A DNA stretch of 8,398 nt from Candidatus Dormiibacterota bacterium (GCA_003135255.1 PLAX01000077.1:1375-9772), one strand, 5' to 3'; positions 1 to 6,264 are shown, numbered from the stretch's first letter. Notes: generated by a model from the sequence alone, not told the origin. Made by a program: numbers and translations.

Positions 1-1
1 C

Positions 2-502
2 GAGGCGGAGGCGGGCGACGTGCGCCTGCGCATCGACCGGCGGGAGGGCATACGCCCCGGCGAGAAATACGCCCACTGGGAGTTGCGCGGGGTGCCGCTC
101 CGGGTGACCGTCGGTGCCCGCGACCTCGCCACCGGCCAGGTGACCGTGACGCGCCGGGTCGACGGGGAGAGCTGGACGGAGCCGCTCGACGGAGTGGCGG
201 CGCGGCTCCCGGCTCTCCTCGACGAGGCCCAGGTCCGCATCAGGTCCCGGGCAGAGGGGCTGCTCCGCGACCGGAGCGTCGAGGTCAAGAGCCTGGGTGA
301 GCTGCGGGAGGCCTTTGCCGAGAGGCCGGTCTTCGCCAACGCCCCCTTCTGCGAACGTCCGGCCTGCGAGGAGGCGGTCACGTCAGCTGCCCACGCACTC
401 ACCATCCGGGTGCTGCGGCGCGACCGCAGCGGCGAGGCGGGGCGGTGCCTGGCCTGCGGTGAGGCCTCCTCCGAGGTCGCGGTGATCGCCCGGGCGTATT
501 AG
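2..502 (+). CDS. proS: Prolyl-tRNA synthetase, C-terminal part (5' end outside window)
   Basis: This is the last 166 residues of a class II prolyl-tRNA synthetase, the cytoplasmic enzyme that charges tRNA-Pro. The frame is open to the left edge, so the GTG at 20 is internal and not a start. The segment GEKYAHWELRGVPLRV followed by VGARDL is the anticodon-binding domain signature of the type-3 (archaeal/eukaryote-like) ProRS family. After it comes the extra C-terminal domain of this type, with four cysteines at fragment residues 117, 122, 149 and 152 (CERPAC and CLAC) that fit a zinc site. The protein ends in Tyr, as is typical of type-3 ProRS, where the terminal tyrosine reaches towards the active site. 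The catalytic domain lies outside the window. It converges on the next gene with 24 bp between the stops. Identification is confident from domain and tail motifs. Confidence 0.93.
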   Translation, partial: EAEAGDVRLRIDRREGIRPGEKYAHWELRGVPLRVTVGARDLATGQVTVTRRVDGESWTEPLDGVAARLPALLDEAQVRIRSRAEGLLRDRSVEVKSLGELREAFAERPVFANAPFCERPACEEAVTSAAHALTIRVLRRDRSGEAGRCLACGEASSEVAVIARAY

Positions 503-510
503 CCCTGCTC

Positions 511-521
511 GGGGCGGCCCC
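511..521. terminator. Small GC hairpin between convergent genes
   Basis: GGGG-CGG-CCCC forms a 4-bp stem with a 3-nt loop in the 24-bp gap between the stops of proS and the convergent proline-rich gene. It could serve both directions, but there is no T tract on either side and the stem is short, so it is only a weak candidate terminator. Confidence 0.2.
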
Positions 522-526
522 TCACC

Positions 527-1423
527 CTACTTCGCGTGGGTGACGTACACGTAGGCGGCCACCAGCACCAGCACCAGGATCAGCGCGATCAGCACCCAGC
601 GCAGCAGCGTCGGGCGCCGCTTCGTGGGCTTGGCCCGGGAGGGCTGGGGGAGCGGGGGTTGCTGGCCCTCGGCTCGGGGAGGGGCCCACGGTGGGGGCTG
701 GAGCGCCGCCCCCGGCGGCGGAGTCGTGGCGGGGGACGGCCAGCCCTGGGAGGCCGGCGACCGGGGTGCGGCGGGCTGACCGGGAGCCTGCCACGCCGTC
801 GGATCGACGAACGCCACCGGGTGCGCGAGCCCGGGCGGGACCGCGGGCGCGGCGCTCGGCGGCCCGGGTTGCCAGGCCTCGGGGATTACGAAGAGCGGCA
901 CCGAGGAGGGTGGCCCGGGTGGGAAGGGCTGCCGGCCCTCCGGGATCGACGCCCGGACCGGCGGGTGGGCGGGAGCCGGTGCCGCCGGCGCGATCGGCCA
1001 GTCGCCCGGGCTCGACAGGGGAGCGGGCGGCGCGTTGAGCGGGGAGCCCGCGGCGGGAGGCTGCCACTCTGGGCGACCCGGCAGCGGCCCTGGCCGGACG
1101 GGTGCAGCCTGGCCGGCGAAGCGCGCCTGCCAGTCCGGATCGCCGGAGAAGGGGGCGGGCGATGCCGGTATCGACGCTCCCGCGGGCGGAGGCTGGGAGG
1201 CGGCCGGCGCTGCTGGGCGGCCCTGCGGAATCGCGACGGCAGGTGGCGGTTGCTGCTGGACCGGCGCCGCGGTGGGAAGCTCCGGCACGGCGGGCGGGGT
1301 CGGCCGCATGGCCACACGGCGCCAGCGCTGGCCATCCCACCAGAAACGGCCGTCAGCAGAGAGCGGCGTCCCCGGGGGCGTCCCCGGCGGCTGCTGACCG
1401 TACCCTCCACCAAAGTCACTCAT
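527..1423 (-). CDS. Proline-rich protein with WDGQRW motif and C-terminal membrane anchor
   Basis: A 298-residue protein of unknown function. Residues 1-20 are Gly/Pro/Gln-rich. Residues 24-34 read DGRFWWDGQRW, resembling the short WDG-x-x-W motif (DUF2510-like) found near the N terminus of many actinobacterial membrane proteins. Residues 40-262 are a low-complexity Pro/Ala linker with seven tryptophans (98, 120, 142, 184, 211, 228, 246). A basic patch (KPTKRR, 265-270) precedes one hydrophobic helix at about 273-294, and only a few residues follow. By the positive-inside rule the long N-terminal part should be cytoplasmic. The ATG at 1423 was chosen over an upstream TTG (1465) and ATG (1438) because a TATGCT box lies 10 nt before it and the protein then begins MSDFGGG. 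There is no clear Shine-Dalgarno. The opposite strand is also open here, but it encodes Arg-rich sequence with no recognisable features. Confidence 0.8.
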   Translation of the reverse strand: MSDFGGGYGQQPPGTPPGTPLSADGRFWWDGQRWRRVAMRPTPPAVPELPTAAPVQQQPPPAVAIPQGRPAAPAASQPPPAGASIPASPAPFSGDPDWQARFAGQAAPVRPGPLPGRPEWQPPAAGSPLNAPPAPLSSPGDWPIAPAAPAPAHPPVRASIPEGRQPFPPGPPSSVPLFVIPEAWQPGPPSAAPAVPPGLAHPVAFVDPTAWQAPGQPAAPRSPASQGWPSPATTPPPGAALQPPPWAPPRAEGQQPPLPQPSRAKPTKRRPTLLRWVLIALILVLVLVAAYVYVTHAK

Positions 1424-1433
1424 GCGAGCTCGA

Positions 1434-1439
1434 AGCATA
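1434..1439 (-). promoter_or_regulatory. Candidate -10 box of the proline-rich gene
   Basis: On the minus strand TATGCT ends 10 nt before the ATG at 1423, predicting a transcript with only about 3-4 nt of leader. No good -35 is seen at 16-18 nt; TTGGTC (1465-1460) is 20 nt away. The operator-like palindrome at 1451-1471 would cover the -35 position. Confidence 0.35.
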
Positions 1440-1450
1440 TCCGTACCGCG

Positions 1451-1471
1451 GGTCAGTGGGACCAACTGACC
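1451..1471. promoter_or_regulatory. Operator-like 21-bp palindrome between divergent genes
   Basis: The arms GGTCAGT (1451-1457) and ACTGACC (1465-1471) are perfect inverted repeats. The central 7 bp add two more complementary pairs, so 9 of 10 pairs around position 1461 match. It lies upstream of both predicted start points, so it should act as DNA and not as an RNA hairpin. It sits over the -35 region of the minus-strand gene and about 130 bp upstream of the rel -10 box. This is the geometry of a dimeric repressor site. The regulator is unknown, and the conclusion rests on symmetry and position only. Confidence 0.5.
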
Positions 1472-1521
1472 GACTCGGCCCGGTCACGGAGCTGCCCCCC
1501 GGTGGGGTGCGTCCCGCCCAA

Positions 1522-1552
1522 GCCGGTCATTCACGGCGGGTCGTCGACCGGC
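1522..1552. repeat. 7-bp inverted repeat upstream of rel
   Basis: GCCGGTC (1522-1528) and GACCGGC (1546-1552) are perfect inverted repeats with a 17-bp spacer. They lie 40-70 bp before the rel -10 box and share the GGTC core with the palindrome at 1451-1471. This may be a second regulator site, or chance in GC-rich DNA. Confidence 0.3.
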
Positions 1553-1591
1553 GCGGGGTCGGGCTTCACGATTGCGCGAGCGGGTCCCCGG

Positions 1592-1597
1592 TACACT
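1592..1597 (+). promoter_or_regulatory. Candidate -10 box of rel
   Basis: TACACT ends 12 nt before the rel ATG at 1610, predicting a start point near 1604 and a leader of about 5 nt. No Shine-Dalgarno is present before the ATG, which fits near-leaderless translation. A clear -35 hexamer at 16-18 nt is missing. Confidence 0.45.
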
Positions 1598-1609
1598 CGC
1601 TGGGCAGCC

Positions 1610-3751
1610 ATGCCCTACTCCGATCTCGAATCCCGGATCGCCTACCTCTCGGAGGCCGATCGCGCGGTGCTGCATCGCGCCTACCTGGTGGCCGAGCGGG
1701 CCCACGCCGGGCAGTTCCGGCTCTCCGGGGAGCCCTACGTGGAGCACCCGGTGGCTGCGGCGGTCCTCCTCAGTGAGCTGCGCCTCGACGCCGAGACCCT
1801 CGCCGCAGCGCTCCTCCACGACACCGTCGAGGACACCGATGTCACCCTCGATGAGATCCGCGGAGAGTTTGGCGAGCCGATCGCCCGTCTCGTCGAGGGG
1901 GTCACCAAGCTCGGCAAGATCCACGTCCACACGCGCGAGCAGGCCCAGGCCGAGAACATCCGCAAGATGCTGGTGGCGATGGCCGAGGACATCCGCGTGG
2001 TGCTCATCAAGCTGGCCGACCGTCTCCACAACATGCGCACCGTGGGGGCCCATGCCGAGGAGCGGCGCCGGCGGATCAGCCAGGAGACCCTGGACATCTA
2101 CGCGCCGCTCGCCCACCGCCTTGGCATCTGGCAGTTCAAGGCGGAGCTGGAGGATCTGTCGTTCGCCCAGCTCGACCCCGAGAAGTACCACGCCATGGAG
2201 GCGAGGCTCCAGAGCGGGCGGGAGCAGCGGCAGGTCTTTGTTCGGGACGTCAGCGAGATCCTCCAGCGGGAGCTGGAGGCAGTCGGGGTGCGCGCCGAGC
2301 TGAGCGGAAGGTCAAAGAACGTCTACAGCATCGTCGACAAGATGGGCCGCCAGCAGAAGGAGTTCGAGGAGATCTACGACCTGATGGCGGTGCGGGTGGT
2401 GGTGGACTCGGTCAAGGACTGCTACACCGCCCTGGGCGTGGTCCATCACCTCTGGAAGCCGATCCCGGGCCGCTTCAAGGACTACATCGCGATGCCCAAG
2501 GGCAACGGCTACCAGTCCCTCCACACCACCGTGATCTCCCATACCGGCGAGCCCGTCGAGGTGCAGATACGGACCGTGGAGATGCACCACACCGCCGAGT
2601 ACGGGGTGGCCGCCCACTGGCACTACAAGGCCGGCTCGCAGCAGGTGCGTTTCGACGAGCGCTACGGCTGGCTGCGCCTCCTGATGGACTGGCAGAAGGA
2701 GCTGCTCGACGCCGAGGCCTTCGTGGACACGGTCAAGGTCGACATCTTCCAGGACGAGGTCTTCGTCTTCACACCGAAGGGCGACGTGCGCTCACTGCCG
2801 GCGGGGAGCACCGCCGTCGACTTCGCCTACCGGGTCCACACCGCGGTCGGCCATCACTGCATCGGGGCCAAGGTCAACAGCCGGATGGTCCCCCTCGACT
2901 ACCGCCTCGTGAACGGCGACATCGTGGAGATCCTCACCACCAAGGCGCCGCACGGGCCTTCGCGGGATTGGCTCAACTTCGTGAAGACGTCCACTGCCCG
3001 GGAGAAGATCCGGCAATGGTTCAAGAAGGAGCGCCGCGAGGAGAACGTCAGCAAGGGCCGGGAGATGCTGGACAAGGAGTTCCGGCGTCTGCGCCAGACC
3101 TCGCTCGCCTCGCTCAAGGAGGAGAGCCTGCTGGAGCTGGCCCGGGACTTCAAGTTCCCCACCGTGGACGACTTCCTGGCGGCCATCGGCTACGGCGAGC
3201 TGAGCGGCCGGACGGTGGTGCTTCGCCATGCCGACCGGGACGCTCCGACCTCCGAGGAGGACGGTCGCGGGCCCGCCATCCCGCTCACCTCACCGGCGTC
3301 GCTGCCGAGCGGCGAGGTGAGGGTGCATGGGGTCGGCAACATGCTGACCACCTTTGCCCGCTGCTGCAAGCCGGTGCCCGGCGAGCCGATCCGGGGCTAC
3401 ATCACCCGGGGCAAGGGGGTGACCGTCCATCGGGCCAGCTGCGTGAGCATCCAGCACGCCCAGGACCCGGACCGGCTGGTGGAGGTCGAGTGGGAGAGGG
3501 GGGCACACCAGGTCTTCCCGGTCAGCATCAAGGTCGAGGCCTGGGACCGGACCGGCCTGCTCCGCGACATCGCGGCGGTGATCGCCGAGTTGAAGATCAA
3601 CCTGGTGGGGGCCGACGTCCAGGTCTACGACGACCGGACCGCCGTGATCTCGACCAGCGTGGAGATCTCCAACCTGACCCAGCTCAGCCGCCTCCTGGAG
3701 CGCCTGGAGCAGGTCCGCGACGTCCACACCGTGGCCAGGGACATCGGGTAG
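1610..3751 (+). CDS. relA: Bifunctional (p)ppGpp synthetase/hydrolase, RelA/SpoT family
   Basis: A 713-residue long-form Rel that makes (p)ppGpp from ATP and GTP/GDP on starved ribosomes and also degrades it. The N-terminal HD hydrolase domain (about 20-180) has H46, H70-D71 and D137, with the spacing known for metal ligands of Rel enzymes, plus the ED pair at 74-75. The synthetase domain (about 225-345) has GRSKNVYS (233-240), EIYDLMAVRV with D257, the loop RFKD (288-291), GNGYQSLHT (298-306) and EVQIRT (317-322). RFKD is the RxKD form typical of bifunctional enzymes; synthetase-only RelA has ExDD. A TGS domain (about 378-443), helical region, Cys-rich segment (C585, C586, C611) and ACT domain (about 635-713) follow. 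The frame is open far upstream to 536, but family similarity begins at this ATG and the upstream part is antisense to the proline-rich gene. Rel activity in this lineage is expected to set growth and starvation responses. Confidence 0.96.
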   Translation: MPYSDLESRIAYLSEADRAVLHRAYLVAERAHAGQFRLSGEPYVEHPVAAAVLLSELRLDAETLAAALLHDTVEDTDVTLDEIRGEFGEPIARLVEGVTKLGKIHVHTREQAQAENIRKMLVAMAEDIRVVLIKLADRLHNMRTVGAHAEERRRRISQETLDIYAPLAHRLGIWQFKAELEDLSFAQLDPEKYHAMEARLQSGREQRQVFVRDVSEILQRELEAVGVRAELSGRSKNVYSIVDKMGRQQKEFEEIYDLMAVRVVVDSVKDCYTALGVVHHLWKPIPGRFKDYIAMPKGNGYQSLHTTVISHTGEPVEVQIRTVEMHHTAEYGVAAHWHYKAGSQQVRFDERYGWLRLLMDWQKELLDAEAFVDTVKVDIFQDEVFVFTPKGDVRSLPAGSTAVDFAYRVHTAVGHHCIGAKVNSRMVPLDYRLVNGDIVEILTTKAPHGPSRDWLNFVKTSTAREKIRQWFKKERREENVSKGREMLDKEFRRLRQTSLASLKEESLLELARDFKFPTVDDFLAAIGYGELSGRTVVLRHADRDAPTSEEDGRGPAIPLTSPASLPSGEVRVHGVGNMLTTFARCCKPVPGEPIRGYITRGKGVTVHRASCVSIQHAQDPDRLVEVEWERGAHQVFPVSIKVEAWDRTGLLRDIAAVIAELKINLVGADVQVYDDRTAVISTSVEISNLTQLSRLLERLEQVRDVHTVARDIG

Positions 3752-3760
3752 TCGAGCCCG

Positions 3761-3802
3761 CCGTCGGAGCACTGCCACATCGGGGGTGGCGGCTTGCGAC
3801 GG
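3761..3802 (+). terminator. Two-tier hairpin after rel, possible terminator
   Basis: The outer stem pairs CCGTCG (3761-3766) with CGACGG (3797-3802). An inner 7-bp stem (3772-3778 with 3786-3792, one T-G pair) closes a 7-nt loop. It starts 9 nt after the rel stop. There is no T tract, so it is a non-classical terminator or an RNA-stabilising 3' structure. Confidence 0.4.
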
Positions 3803-3863
3803 GGTATCCACCGCTCCGTTACCCGGGTCTGGCATCTTTGACGCGATATCAGAGGCCACCCGG

Positions 3864-3894
3864 CCACCTCCGCGCCATCTCGGCGATCAGGTGG
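3864..3894 (+). other. Compound hairpin in the leader of the TadG-like gene
   Basis: CCACCT (3864-3869) pairs with AGGTGG (3889-3894). Inside, separated by a 3x3 internal loop, CGCC (3873-3876) pairs with GGCG (3882-3885) around a 5-nt loop. It ends 18 nt before the Shine-Dalgarno at 3913. It could be a leader regulatory element. The rest of 3752-3925 contains no gene, and I find no convincing promoter: TTGACG at 3838-3843 resembles a -35, but no -10 follows at 16-19 nt. Confidence 0.3.
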
Positions 3895-3912
3895 GGTCGG
3901 GCGTGCCGTCGC

Positions 3913-3917
3913 GGAGG
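3913..3917 (+). promoter_or_regulatory. Shine-Dalgarno of the TadG-like gene
   Basis: GGAGG lies 8 nt before the GTG at 3926 and decides that start. It contrasts with rel and hisS, which have none. Confidence 0.7.
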
Positions 3918-3925
3918 ATCGGGGA

Positions 3926-5359
3926 GTGCGTAGGCGTCGATCTCGGGAGCGGGGACAGATCGTCCCCCTGATGGCGTTGCTCTTCGTGGTGCTGACGGGC
4001 TTTGCCGCGCTCACCATCGATGCGGGCATCGGCTACGACACTTCGCGCAACGATCAGGACGTCGCCGACGCCGCGGCGCTCGCCGCCAGCTACTGGATCT
4101 ACCAGAACGGAAGTGCCACAGGCAGCCTGACGGGCGCTTACACGGCGGCGGAAGGCGTGGCCAATCTGGACTGCATCAACCCCGCTGGACCGTGCACCAA
4201 TGCCTTCTCCCTCACCGTCTATTCGACGTACCCGAGTTCCTCGGCAGTCGCCACCATCACGAGCGGTGGGTGCACCGGTTCATGCACGCTCCCATCCAGC
4301 TCGGATCTCTATGTCAAGGCCGCCGTCACCGACACTTCGCAGAAGTATCTCGCAGGGCCAATGTCGGGAGGCGACAACGCGTTCCCAGTCCTGGCGAACG
4401 CCGTCGCCGAGGTCGATAACCCCAGTGGGGGTACAGGTGGGGGCGGCGGCACGCAGCAACTGCAGTGCGGCGGCCACGCGGCCGTCGTTTGCGTACTCGG
4501 GCCTAACGGCATGACCGTCGCCGGATCGAACTTCAACATCAACAGCCCCTACTCCTTCTACATAAACGGCAATCTCACCTGCAACGGCGGGGGCGGGAAC
4601 ATGAACACATCACCCGCCAAGACGTACATCGAGGGGTCTCTGATCAAGCAGGGCAGCTGCGGCCTGAATTGGAACCCCCAGTCGGCCAACCCGGTGACCG
4701 GCTCGGCATTGCTGACCGACCCGCTTGCGTCCATGACCCTGCCCACCACCACGGCCACGTCGGGATGCAGCAGCACCGCCACGTACTCCACCAGTACCAC
4801 GCTCAACCCTGGCGTGTACGGCTCTCTCACCCTGTCCGGCATGAACCAGACGGTGACACTCAACAGCGGAACCTACATCTTCTGCGGTAGCGGCCTCTCC
4901 ATCAGCGGCGCCAGTGTGACGGTTGCGAGCGCGACCGGCGGGGTCGTTCTGTACTTCGAGTGTCAGAGCGGTGGCGCGCCAGCCGCCTGCTCCACCAGTG
5001 GCCAGACGGGTGCAGGCATCAGCGTCTCATCCAGCTCGTCGCTGACCTGGAATCTCCAGCCCGAAACGTCGGCGAGCTGGGAGAACGTGCTGATCATCTT
5101 CGACCGCCACAATACCGGAACCATCCTCTTCACCAGCGCGGCCCAGAACGTCACCGGGAGCGGCACCGGGGCCATCTACGCGGCGGACGCCACCTACACG
5201 ATGCAGGCGTCGAGCGGGAATTTCACCCTCGGTGCCCCCATCATCGTTGGTTCCTTGGACTTCGCATCAAGTAGCGGGAACTTCACCTTTCCCACCACGA
5301 TCGTGCAGGTCCCCAGTGGCGGATCCACCACGACGTCTCCGGGTGGTCTGGTCCACTGA
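3926..5359 (+). CDS. TadG-like pilus-assembly protein with beta-helix-like exported domain
   Basis: A 477-residue exported protein. A basic start (MRRRRSRERG) leads into a hydrophobic helix at about 11-32, then IDAGIGYD and DVADAAALAAS (45-55), the classic N-terminal signature of Flp-pilus TadG-like proteins. It lacks the Glu at +5 after Gly10, so it should not be processed like a pilin. Residues 56-165 are a Ser/Thr-rich globular part with a CINPAGPC pair. A Gly linker (168-175) follows. The C-terminal part (about 180-460) has repeated short strands: LNPGVY (293-298), LNSGTY (312-317), LSISGAS (324-330), and SSGNFT twice (429-434, 449-454). WENVLIIFDRHN (385-396) resembles the GILFxxDR segment in C-terminal regions of some proteobacterial TadG relatives. 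A surface or pilus-associated role is inferred. Translation starts at GTG with a good Shine-Dalgarno. It is the first of three Tad-type genes in a row, with no Tad motor genes nearby. Confidence 0.82.
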   Translation: MRRRRSRERGQIVPLMALLFVVLTGFAALTIDAGIGYDTSRNDQDVADAAALAASYWIYQNGSATGSLTGAYTAAEGVANLDCINPAGPCTNAFSLTVYSTYPSSSAVATITSGGCTGSCTLPSSSDLYVKAAVTDTSQKYLAGPMSGGDNAFPVLANAVAEVDNPSGGTGGGGGTQQLQCGGHAAVVCVLGPNGMTVAGSNFNINSPYSFYINGNLTCNGGGGNMNTSPAKTYIEGSLIKQGSCGLNWNPQSANPVTGSALLTDPLASMTLPTTTATSGCSSTATYSTSTTLNPGVYGSLTLSGMNQTVTLNSGTYIFCGSGLSISGASVTVASATGGVVLYFECQSGGAPAACSTSGQTGAGISVSSSSSLTWNLQPETSASWENVLIIFDRHNTGTILFTSAAQNVTGSGTGAIYAADATYTMQASSGNFTLGAPIIVGSLDFASSSGNFTFPTTIVQVPSGGSTTTSPGGLVH

Positions 5360-5361
5360 CG

Positions 5362-5383
5362 GCGAGGCCGCCTCGCAGGCGGC
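5362..5383 (+). terminator. Two mutually exclusive hairpins just after the TadG-like stop
   Basis: GCGAGG (5362-5367) can pair with CCTCGC (5371-5376). Alternatively GCCGCCT (5367-5373) pairs with AGGCGGC (5377-5383), giving a 7-bp stem with a 3-nt loop. They overlap and cannot both form. They start 2 nt after the stop and have no T tract. This may be a partial terminator between the first and second Tad-type genes or a 3' stabiliser. Confidence 0.4.
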
Positions 5384-5454
5384 GGGATGGTGCCACCTGC
5401 TGACCGTTACCGAGTGGTGACCGGGTGTGGGGGGTTCGTTCACGGCGGCCGAGC

Positions 5455-5460
5455 TAGGCT
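5455..5460 (+). promoter_or_regulatory. Candidate -10 box before the first TadE-like gene
   Basis: TAGGCT matches the TAnnnT form seen before rel and hisS. It predicts a start point near 5467, after the ATG at 5464, and so supports the downstream ATG at 5500. No clear -35 is visible at 16-18 nt. Two copies of TGACCG (5401-5406, 5418-5423) lie 30-55 bp upstream. Confidence 0.35.
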
Positions 5461-5489
5461 GAGATGCGGGGTCGCCCCCCGGCCCTCAC

Positions 5490-5493
5490 GGAG
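5490..5493 (+). promoter_or_regulatory. Shine-Dalgarno deciding the TadE-like start
   Basis: GGAG lies 6 nt before the ATG at 5500. The earlier in-frame ATG at 5464 has no such site and is only 3 nt after the candidate -10 box. Confidence 0.55.
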
Positions 5494-5499
5494 ATAGAG

Positions 5500-6264
5500 A
5501 TGCGTGTCAGTCGACACCGGCTGCGGAATGGCCCCTCTGGTCGGAGGTCCCGTCAACGCGGCCAGGCAATGGTGGAGATGGCACTCATCTTCCCCTTGCT
5601 GCTGCTACTGACCGTCTCGGTGTTCGACTACGGGTACTATCTTGAGCACGTCAACAACATCACAACGATCGTACGCGACGGCGCCCGCTACGCGAGCATC
5701 AACACGAGCACCCAGCCTTGGACAAGCTCCTGTCCCAGTCCCGCCGTGCAAGCCGGGGGCGGATACAACTGTCCGCAGAACGTCAGCACGGATCCCTCCA
5801 ACACCGTGGAGACGGTCGTACAGGAAGAGGCCGAGAGCCTCACCGTCCCAGAGGGTGGGCTGCCTTTGAACAACGTCGACTGCTGCTGGCAGACCTCGAG
5901 CGGGGGAACCGGATGCCCCACCGGAGACGGCACCACGCCCGGCTCCAAGCCGACCAGTGCGACACCTGTCCTGCCCACCGGAGACGCCAGCTGCATGAGC
6001 GTCGTCTACTACACAAGCTCTAACGACTCGTACGCGTCATCTACCCTGTCGTACTGCGGCTACTGGTCGGCAGACAGCAATGCCTTCGAGGCTATCTCCG
6101 GTCAATCGGCGACCCTCTGCTCGGCTCCGGGCCAGCTGGTGCAGGTGACGATTGTCTACGACTTCACCGCTGTGGCGCCCGGCCCCACCTTCGACGTGAT
6201 GGGGGCAGCGCTGGGTCTCCAGGCTCAAATCAGGGCGCAGTACGCTCTCGTGGTGGAGCAGTGA
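5500..6264 (+). CDS. TadE-like pseudopilin with cysteine-rich exported domain
   Basis: A 254-residue TadE-like protein. A basic leader of 21 residues ends in RQRG, followed by QAMVEMALIFPLLLLLTVSV. Gly21 with Glu26 at +5 is the type IV prepilin cleavage pattern, which TadE/TadF pseudopilins use with the TadV/CpaA-type peptidase. The hydrophobic helix spans about 24-43, then DYGYYLEHVNNITTIVRDGARYAS, the usual TadE continuation. The exported part is long for TadE proteins and has eight cysteines (78, 91, 128, 129, 139, 165, 186, 207), enough for four disulphides. The end VQVTIVYDFTAVAPGP is the strand pattern common at TadE C termini. Expected role: a minor pilin or assembly factor of a Tad pilus or secretion machine. 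The stop overlaps the next start by 4 bp, so the two are probably translated together. The ATG at 5464 would add 12 residues and is less likely. Confidence 0.85.
   Translation: MRVSRHRLRNGPSGRRSRQRGQAMVEMALIFPLLLLLTVSVFDYGYYLEHVNNITTIVRDGARYASINTSTQPWTSSCPSPAVQAGGGYNCPQNVSTDPSNTVETVVQEEAESLTVPEGGLPLNNVDCCWQTSSGGTGCPTGDGTTPGSKPTSATPVLPTGDASCMSVVYYTSSNDSYASSTLSYCGYWSADSNAFEAISGQSATLCSAPGQLVQVTIVYDFTAVAPGPTFDVMGAALGLQAQIRAQYALVVEQ

Noticed and set aside
522..1419. Other long minus-strand frames (522-1340 and 886-1419) over the proline-rich gene
   Set aside because: They are frame shadows with Ala/Arg/Gly-rich sequence; only the 1423-527 frame gives a clean membrane helix and the WDGQRW motif.
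536..1609. Upstream extension of the rel frame to 536
   Set aside because: It is antisense to the proline-rich gene, Arg/Gly-rich without recognisable features, and Rel similarity begins at the ATG at 1610, which also has a TACACT box before it.
1484..2191. 235-codon minus-strand frame over the rel 5' part and control region
   Set aside because: It is antisense to the conserved HD domain and covers the rel promoter; no supporting start or motif.
3838..3866. Promoter with TTGACG (3838-3843) before the TadG-like gene
   Set aside because: The -35 hexamer is good, but no TAnnnT box follows at 16-19 nt; the sequence there is GGCCACC-like.
3752..3925. Cyclic di-GMP or other known riboswitch ahead of the pilus genes
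   Set aside because: I looked for the conserved core sequences of known classes and found none; only plain hairpins are present.
2968..3933. 321-codon plus-strand frame inside and past the 3' part of rel
   Set aside because: It overlaps the ACT and Cys-rich domains of rel in another frame and is Gly/Pro/Arg-rich; it is a shadow.
5401..5424. Imperfect hairpin CCGTTACC...GGTGACCGG before the TadE-like gene
   Set aside because: Several mismatches break the stem; only the repeated TGACCG is clear, and that hexamer is frequent elsewhere in the window.
5464..5499. ATG at 5464 as the TadE-like start
   Set aside because: It lies 3 nt after the candidate -10 box and lacks a Shine-Dalgarno, while the ATG at 5500 has GGAG at 6 nt.
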